Assembly (NCBI GenBank): GCA_020736575.1
Contig: JAGPYM010000018.1
Coordinates: 682,001-746,000, forward strand
Direction of reading: 5' to 3'
Length of the DNA: 64,000 nucleotides
DNA from: Thelonectria olida
Taxonomy: Eukaryota; Ascomycota; Sordariomycetes; Hypocreales; Nectriaceae
This document shows, piece by piece, positions 56,709 to 64,000 of this stretch (the stretch's first letter is position 1; each line of letters begins with the position of its first letter). A program made the translations under genes and the position numbers. The notes beneath the pieces are model-generated. The model made no database searches and was not told where the DNA came from. It saw only the letters and a program-made list of their open reading frames with translations.

Positions 56709-59700
56709 GGCTGCAGCAGAAGCGCTAGGAGACTGATGTTGAGTTTGGCCAGTCTCGGTGAACCCCTCTCGATGTGGCTCCTCCCGAATGATGTTACATG
56801 ACACGACATCCACCTCTCAAACTGTTCGGGCATACCGGACTTGGGCACTGTCCGTCACGCATGCCATTCCGGATGAATAGCATGCCCTGCAGACAGAAGA
56901 GTAACGGAGGATGGTAATCCAAACAGAATTCAACATAAACGAGGTAATCTTTCCCGCAGACGTGGCATTCGGCCGTATGCTGCTTGCACATTTATCGTGA
57001 GCTCAAATATGCCTCAATGAGTATTGAAGATTAAGATTGAGGAGGTTTGACGGTGGGAGTAGGGGGGAAATCCTCCTTCAACGACATGGAAGATGGTGCT
57101 CGAGGTCTGATACGCCGTCCTGGGAGAGAAAGGTGAGAAGCGAGAGGTCAAGAGGAGGGGAAGAAAAAAAGAAGAACGAAACAAGGTCAAATGTATTGAC
57201 GAGACCGGAGCTGTAGGCGGAAGGCTTCTGGCAGCAATGTGTTTCTTCAATGGTCGGATGATAGGGCTGATATAAAAAGTGTGGCGCTGCAGTCTCTCTC
57301 GTCGCCTGAATGGAGCAACTGGGCAGGTTGCCACCGCAGCAAGCAAGGGTCCCAACCACTCTGATGGCTGTCCAAGACCGACACGTACGAAGTACAGGTA
57401 CCAGTACAGCACAGTACAGTACGGCACAGCACACAGATGGATGGACTCCTTCACCCCCGAGAGGTCAGACTGGGCAGCCTCGTGGCGAAAGGGACATGGC
57501 AAGGAGACGGGCGGACACGACCGCATTTGACGGAGCAGAAATGGCAAAGGCCATGTTGGGACATGCGACGGCGAGCCATTTTGAAGCAAGAATAAAAATC
57601 CGACTTCGTGTGCGTTCCTTTGCTGGTCAAACAACGTCTGATCCAATTCGGCCCAGGGAGTCCAGGAGCCGGAGCATTTGCTCCTTGACCCGCCTGATAG
57701 GCGGGGGCGGCAATGCGGCGCTTACAAAAGAAAGCGAGCGTAAAAAGGGGTCCGCTTTTTGCTCTCTTATTTGCAGGCGATGGGAAGCGGTTTTGATTCA
57801 TGCTTGTACGGCTTGGACGTGTTGGAAAGCCTCTGACGGGAACTGGGTGACTGGTGGGTGGACGGTCGATCGGGGTTGCATCTTGAGGGTTCCTTGAATC
57901 GCCTCGAGCCTTGCCGATAGGGAGCGTCTGAGCCCGCTGTCCGCTGTCCACGGGGGGTGCCTGGAGGGAAAAGAGGGCCCCCAGATGCCCAGATGCCTGT
58001 CAAGGGGGCGTGTCTCCGCCGCAACCTGCGCCATCCACCATCCAATGTTCTTAGTGTTGCATCCATAAGCTTCATGTGCTCACTGGTTGCCCTGTTTGGC
58101 ATCTTGGAGGTTCGACTTGGCGCATCTAGCGCTGCCAGTTTGCGCAACACCGTCCCGGAGGTGCTCTCTAGGTACTTTCGGACCTCGTCTCGGTCCCCAG
58201 GGAGTCGAACCCCATTGTAATACCGGCCCGTTGCGCTCACAAATGCATTGCCAATTGACAAATCTTCGATGCTTCTCGGATATAGTCTGGGCCTGGGCGC
58301 TACTGGACTTAAGCCTTCAATTCGCAGGCACTGAACCGTCAGGGTCCCCACGGTGGCTCGCGATCCGGGGAGACTACGATCAGAACAGATCCGCGAAAAG
58401 AGCCGCGGGCGACTCGTGTGACGCTGCTAATTCATGTACGTATGCATGCTCTCTTCGCGGATGATCAATGACGGGAGGTGACAAGTTCACGAGGCCCAAT
58501 GACATGGCGAGAGTGAGCTTAATTCAGAAGCTTCCTCAATACCCGAGTCTACCGCGTTCTGCGAGCTGGATGCTGGGGTAGCTTACACGACACTTTGGCG
58601 CGTATCCGTTAATCTCTTATGTAGGTCTAAAGTACATGCTGTAGTGTCAAGAAGTACTGCATCTAGATAATCAATGGGTTCAAGCCAATGTCAATATGTC
58701 TCCATCTCCATCTCCATTACTCTGACTTGCCTGGGTGCTTGTTGGGGAGGGCGTGAAACAACCAGATCTCATCTTACAGGGGTCCAACAACACCCTCACC
58801 TCAAGCCAAAGAGATACGAATAGGCGGAGCCTTAGCCATGCAGCACTAGACGCTCCTTGTTGCGGTGGCTCACCAGGGCCTAACGTTCGAGACCCGAATT
58901 TGGGAGTCAATGCCGGTCTTGGCCAACACATGCACTCGATCGCGGCTACAAATCGGATATGTGGAAACGGTTCTAATGACCGAAGGAGGGGAAGACATTC
59001 CGAATGTCGTGTTTGAAGCACCAGGCTGCTCGCCGTCCGGTGCAAACCCGAGTTTTTGACTTTGCAGCTCATGAATCTCATGGTTTTGGCAGAGGCTATC
59101 TCCGTCGAATGGCGTCAAAACCTATGCCTTGATAGGAAGCTGAGAGGCTATCGCTGAAACGTTTTATTAGTGTGTTGAGTCAAGACGACATACAACACGC
59201 AAAGCAAGCTCCAGGGACAGGATGGAAAAAGAAATGATGCAAAAATGAGGTAAAAACGAATGCAAAGTCGTAAGACAAAAGCGATTGAAGCAAAGCCACA
59301 CAATTGCCAAGATTCTTTGCTGTTTCTGGTGTTTTCCGTGCTACCACCCACAAACTCCACCGCACTGTCACGTCGAGTTTGATGTGTGTGGGAGAGAGGG
59401 AGGGAGTATTGGTGTTTCGTCTCTTGACTCATGGACAAACATGATGTCGCATTTTTTATCTATTTTTATCTAATTTATGCCAAATAAAAGGCATCACGTC
59501 CCTCAGCCTATGCCAATGCTAAAAAGATTTCCCCGACTGCTCCGTCCCGGCGGATGGGGATTCGCATGGCGCCGAAACAGCTAACGCTCAACCTTGAACG
59601 AGAAAATGATGCATCACATGCTTATTCTTCAGCCAAACATGGGAGATAATCGACAAGTGATCGACGAGGAAATTGTGGCTTGACGGTCTCTGAACCAAGC

Positions 59701-62584
59701 GAATCCCTGCCCTTGGGAAGCTTCGAGACCCTTCCGTTGCTGCACGAAGGTGCTAACACCACACCCAAGGTGGCACTCAACGCACGCGTTTGCACCTTGG
59801 CAACCTGCAAGTAGGCCCAACAAAGAGAGGAGGGTTCTTTTTGTCTCTTGTGGATTGGCGGGGACGAAGCAAGCAAGCAAAGGGAGAAGAGTAGGAATAG
59901 CAAGGGCTCGGGGACACGGGCATGAGAGCCTGCTGTGCAAGCTGCCTCGTCTATCCCATACGTCTGCACGTACATGTGCATTACCAACACTGCAACCAGC
60001 AAGCGGTGTGGGCGAAATCTTCCGCTCCACGCACACAGAGGCGGAGAGGCTTGTCCGGGGCGCCACTTTGCGCATCCCTAGATGAAGGTCCCATTGGCTT
60101 AGCTGGTTGGACAAACCCATCGAGGAACTAAACAATGCGACGAGGAAACATCCAGAACCACCTTGCTGTGACCAATCTTGGTGAGCGGAGGAATTGCTCC
60201 TCGGGTCTCACTCAATTTGACTGGTTCTCTCTCCCCTACTCTTCCACCCTTGGCCTTAGGCCCCCTCCTCTTCAACCTTTACCATTCGCACTCTTTCCCC
60301 GGAGCTTTGGGCCGCGCCGCGTTGGAAGACCCGACAACCTGGGTCCCCGCCCGGACCGAGTGGACTGGTGGATTGGGGAGGTGGGGGAGGGGAACGGGTG
60401 AGGGGTTCAAGGGGTGTCTTGTGTGTCTGGGTGAAGAGAAGGGAAACGCTGACACTAACTGAGCCGCCCATGATCGGCCTGTTAATTCATAGAAGCCTCA
60501 TTGACGTCATTGGACCCTCAAACTTGAACGGCCATGGAGGATTTCAGCCTCCAAGAGGAGATGCAACCTGCGAACATCAAAGAATGACGTCATTGTGACC
60601 TAAGTTTTGCTGTTCTTGTTCTGTTTATCGCGAATCTTGTGGTTTAACCCACCATGTTTACTCGTCAAGCCATGTTACCGGCATGGGCGTCTTATGTGAC
60701 AACTGACAGAACAGGGACAATGCCCGAGTGATCCGGAACTAGTCTCATGGCTACCACCAAGGGGCCTTGCGGGCACCGAGGTAATGCCTTGGTTCCTTGG
60801 ATGGCTGACGTTGGGTGGTCGCCACAATGCCGTCTGCCTCGCATCTCGGAGGCATCCAACGGGAGATCCGACGTTAATTCCAAGGGGCACAGGGACCTTG
60901 TTGCTTTACTGTTTCTAAGTTTGCCTGGATGGCATGGTCGCCTGGCTATTCCCCTTTATGCCCTGACCAGCCCACCTTGACCAAGGGTCTTCCCGACACC
61001 ATGCTCCGTGTGATGGATCCTAGATCTCCCTGACAAACCGCTATTTCCCTTGTCTAGGCGCAATTCGGATCTTCCAATCCCATCACGTCTCCATGGGTTT
61101 TGGAGGCAAACTTCCGGCAGTTGTCGCAAGTTTGGTGGACCTTTGCCACAACCTGGTTACGCCTCGAAACGCCGTGGCAAAGATCCACCGCGTTCGAGTC
61201 CGCCTGCCTGTGGATTAGGTGAAAGCCTTGTCGTATCGGCGGTATCGTGTAAGTACCGGTACACCACCACCAGACCACAACCAGCTTCGTCTTGTAAGTG
61301 TAGACGAGCTTCGGTGAAAACGCTCCGGGGAGTTGGTGATGGCCTCTCCCTTTCAACACCATAGCCAGGTCTTTCTAGCATTGAGAAATTTCGTTGAGCA
61401 TGCTTAGACCTGCAGGATCGGGGACTCGGACGCGAGGCATGGAAACCTATGGAACAATCCCAACGCCAGCTCAGTGGAGTGCAAGGAGTGGCTTTCCTCT
61501 CATAGTTAGTATCGATAGACGAAGGTTGATCCGTAGAGAGTTATCAAATGAAATTTTGACCAGAAAAAAGGTGAAATGGCGGTGTGGTATCATGGTCATT
61601 CCTCAAAAGACGGCATGAAAGGACGGGAGTCATATCTGCATCCTCTTCAGTTTAGCGCCTAACAACCCAAGCGTCCGTGAAAAGATCTCTAGCTGCCTAA
61701 CTTGGAAATCATTTCATGTGTAGGAGATACTTCATGGGGCCATATAACTTCATTATCGGCTTGTTCTCTTCTGGAAGCCAAGGCAGATCATGCTGCGCCA
61801 TGATTATGGGGTGAGGTCGTGAGGATATCCAGTTCAACCCGGATCGTCCCCTCCATTGAACAATTGAACAACACGTTATCATCAAATGAACAGATTTGCC
61901 CCGGTCTTTAATGCAGTAAGTTATCTGTTTCTTATCCTTGAGTGTTCTTGAATCTTACCTCTAGGCATTAAGCATTGGGGATGATGCATTTGACTTTGGC
62001 TTCACGTCGTTTCATTCTCTATGTATGAGTGAACCATTCGTGATCGATGCGCACAAAACATTCATTCTCCGAGCAACTTACAGTTCTTCTGGAAATCAAA
62101 GCTTATGGGCTTGTGCGCATTTCAGTCCTTGTCAGTGATCAATTCTCAGCCAACCGCCGTGATGAAGGGCAAAGCTGTGACCTCAAACTGGTCAGCGATG
62201 TAGTGAAACAGTGCCACACTGAGGGGAGTCAACAGTCCTACCCCAGCAGATCTAAGAGGTTTGAAGGATTACTTTCCTCTGTGTAAACTGTCTCGTCGTC
62301 TTTCGTAAATCAATGATAGAACTACCGTGTTCATTGTTGTCGTTAGGTCAACTTGACCGTAGGAGCCCGCACGACAACTGACCAAGCACATACGAAATAC
62401 CGGAATGAACACCGGTGTTGCATCCGTCAAGACTTGGGGGTTTGAAGATGTGGCATTGTACGATGGGAAACGGAGAAAAGAAACAGAACTTAAAAGTTTG
62501 AATGGCATCTCACAATTGCTTGTCTAAACCCGCGGTCTAGGGTTTATAAGATTAATTTTGAATCTGATCATCAACAATAGTCAA
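56709..62584. other. 5.9-kb gene-poor block
   Basis: No gene that I can support. Open frames (for example 57767-58351 minus, 57014-57646 minus) lack homology, start context and introns. A GTACAG-type short repeat cluster occurs near 57395-57425. It could be the upstream regulatory region of a gene beyond the window or contain untranslated RNAs. Confidence 0.4.
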
Positions 62585-62666
62585 GGCGTGGTGGCAGAGT
62601 GGTCTAATGCGTATGACTAGAAATCATATCTCCTCGGAGGCGTCTGTTCGAATCAGGCCCACGTCG
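62585..62666 (+). tRNA. tRNA-Ser(AGA)
   Basis: Acceptor GGCGTGG/CCACGTC with G73, D-arm GCAGAGTGG.., anticodon stem TATGA/TCATA, loop CTAGAAA with anticodon AGA, long class II variable arm (CTCCTCGGAG), T-arm GTCTG TTCGAAT CAGGC. No intron. T runs follow at 62710-62714. Confidence 0.95.
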
Positions 62667-63126
62667 GCAGTCAATCAATTGCCTCTCATCTCAGATGAGA
62701 AAGAAATCTTTTTGCGGCTCTCAAATTTTTTTATACAGAATCATGCAATCTTGCAAAATACATCGCGAAGTAACGATATTTATTTCGGCTTCACGGACGA
62801 ACACCTGTACTATCTAGTAACGCTTGTTCTCATTTTTGAGGCTCAACACCTCCCTTACTTTTGGACGGCTGCCTGTACGGATACGAACTGTGTTGTCTAT
62901 TCCACGTTTTTCTTGCGATGAAGGAACCATTGTTGGGACGATAGGCAATCGGCAACTTGACCGATGAACATGACGCGTAGCACCGTTTGTTGGCAGCCTG
63001 ATCTATCTTGGGTACAATATGTTTTATTAATTCAGTCAATTAGGGCTCACCTCCCATGAAGATTTGATCCTTCAGTTTTGATCCTCGTTGTTCAGAAACA
63101 CCAAGCGTTACCCTACACAAAACAAA
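62667..63126. other. Intergenic, AT-rich
   Basis: Downstream of tRNA-Ser and upstream of the acetyltransferase relic; no gene seen. Confidence 0.45.
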
Positions 63127-63845
63127 ATGCCATGGGAACTCCGCAATGTCACACTCGCTGACGGACAGCCGATCTCGATGGTCCACGCTGGGAGCTTCCA
63201 TGACGACCCCTTCCACCAGACAGTATTTCCGGGTGTCAGCTTCGAGAAAGATTACGAGGGGGCGCTTGCGCGCTGGCAGCGGAACTTTGGTGATGAGACG
63301 GCTCATTACAAGGTTGTCGTGGATGTAGCGAGCGGAGAGGCTGTTAGCTGTGCGAAATGGGGTTTGGGATTTACGGATCTTGCTCCCAATATCCTCCTAT
63401 TAAGCCCAGCAGCGAAGAAATGGCGGCAGCGCCAACGGAACCTGAGGACCTCAATGATCTCTTCGCGACAGGCTTCTCGAACAAGATTCAAGCTGTGCGT
63501 GAGAGGATTCTCGGAGAGCAGCCTCATATTCGTACGATGCCCTTGTCCGATAGAGCAAGTGTCTACTGACACTCTCAATTACATAGACCTGAAGCTGTTG
63601 GGAACACTCCCTGCCCATCGCGGCAAAGATGCAGCATCTCTTCAGCTGGAATGAGGACTAGAGATTGCCGACAAGCATGGCATTGCGTGCTGGGTGGAGG
63701 CGTCACCTGTCGCAAAGCCATTGAATGAGAGATTCGGGTTCACTGTACGAGACACGGTCGAGTCGCAACTGATTGAGAGTGTGGAGAAGGAACGTTTGTG
63801 CATACCATGATGATGAGAGAGCCAAGACGCTCTGGACACAGCTGA
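63127..63845 (+). pseudogene. GNAT N-acetyltransferase pseudogene
   Basis: The reading starts MPWELRNVTLADGQPISMVH and keeps fungal GNAT marks: FHDDPFHQTVFPG, YKVVVDVASGEAVSCAKW, SSEEMAAAPTEPEDLNDLFA, then (after an intron 63532..63586, GTACGA..CATAG) LKLLGTLPAHRGKDAASLQLE, GLEIADKHGIACWVEASP, ERFGFTVRDTVE, and a short tail ending at 63845. Three defects: the frame changes between 63360 and 63440; TGA at 63652-63654 replaces what is normally a Trp codon in this motif; and the frame shifts again near 63793. The acetyl-CoA-binding loop (R/Q-x-x-G-K/A) reads HRGKDAA, partly kept. It would have acetylated a small molecule or amine. Sequencing errors cannot be ruled out for the shifts. Confidence 0.75.
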
Positions 63846-64000
63846 ATGGATGGATGATGGATTGGACCCTGGGCTATGGGGGGGCCTCGTTGCCAAGACG
63901 GGATTGCGACACGCACCATCGGTCTTGGCTACAGCGACCCCAGATATCCCATCAGCTCGTTGTTATACACAGGTAGTACAGTACACGATGAGTCTACTAC

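Noticed and set aside
58190..58250. tRNA-like T-arm (GGTTCGACTCCC on the minus strand)
   Set aside because: The acceptor and D-arm cannot be paired and the T-stem needs two wobble pairs; no cloverleaf.
57767..58351. 194-codon open frame on the minus strand
   Set aside because: Pro/Arg/Ser-rich low-information translation with competing frames on both strands and no family features.
1..64000. CRISPR arrays, bacterial operons or insertion sequences
   Set aside because: No regularly spaced repeats, ribosome-binding sites or transposase genes; all gene structures are eukaryotic.

Overview
The window reads as the nuclear genome of a filamentous ascomycete (Pezizomycotina, most likely a Sordariomycete such as Hypocreales; the order is my inference). 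The evidence is: many short spliceosomal introns of about 45-90 nt with GTRAGT-like donors and CTRAC/CTGAC-like branch points; intron-bearing nuclear tRNA genes; and fungal families such as LaeA-like methyltransferases, DUF6594, a HeLo-like/ankyrin protein, a LysM/hevein-type chitin-binding protein, Sho1, DASH Spc19 and dynactin RO-10. Gene structures were spliced by hand and the reading phases checked to add up. Domain names come from motif recognition, not from searches.

Left part (1-25 kb), accessory in character: a secreted GH16 beta-glucanase, an extended SDR reductase, tRNA-Lys(UUU) with intron, a secreted LysM plus multi-hevein chitin-binding protein, a decayed patatin-like phospholipase, an unrecognised 345-aa protein, a GPI-type secreted protein, a purple acid phosphatase, a nine-exon LaeA-like methyltransferase with an apparent 7-nt microexon, a HeLo-like-N plus ankyrin protein with a GC-AG intron, and a DUF6594 membrane protein. 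Gene-free AT-richer stretches and relics lie between them.

Middle (25-40 kb): a class I glutamine amidotransferase, a two-repeat glycine-rich-domain (DUF1399) protein with a Gly/Cys tail, a small orphan protein, an 11-exon fusion of an alpha/beta-hydrolase (SesB-like esterase type) with a CorA-like membrane domain, and an F-box/ankyrin protein.

Right part (40-57 kb), core housekeeping: SPC19 (kinetochore DASH complex), SHO1 (osmosensor), tRNA-Tyr(GUA) with intron, RO-10/dynactin p24, an AVT-type amino-acid transporter, mitochondrial ribosomal protein bS16m, and NAD(P)H-hydrate epimerase. The last two are divergent neighbours. Two long gene-poor blocks (43.6-50.0 kb and 56.7-62.6 kb) hold nothing I can call except tRNAs at their edges. 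The window ends with tRNA-Ser(AGA) and a broken GNAT acetyltransferase gene.

The most interesting item is the esterase-CorA fusion. A HeLo-like-N/ankyrin protein, an F-box/ankyrin protein and a patatin relic occur in the same 40 kb. These domains are drawn from the fungal NLR/incompatibility repertoire, but whether they work together is speculation.
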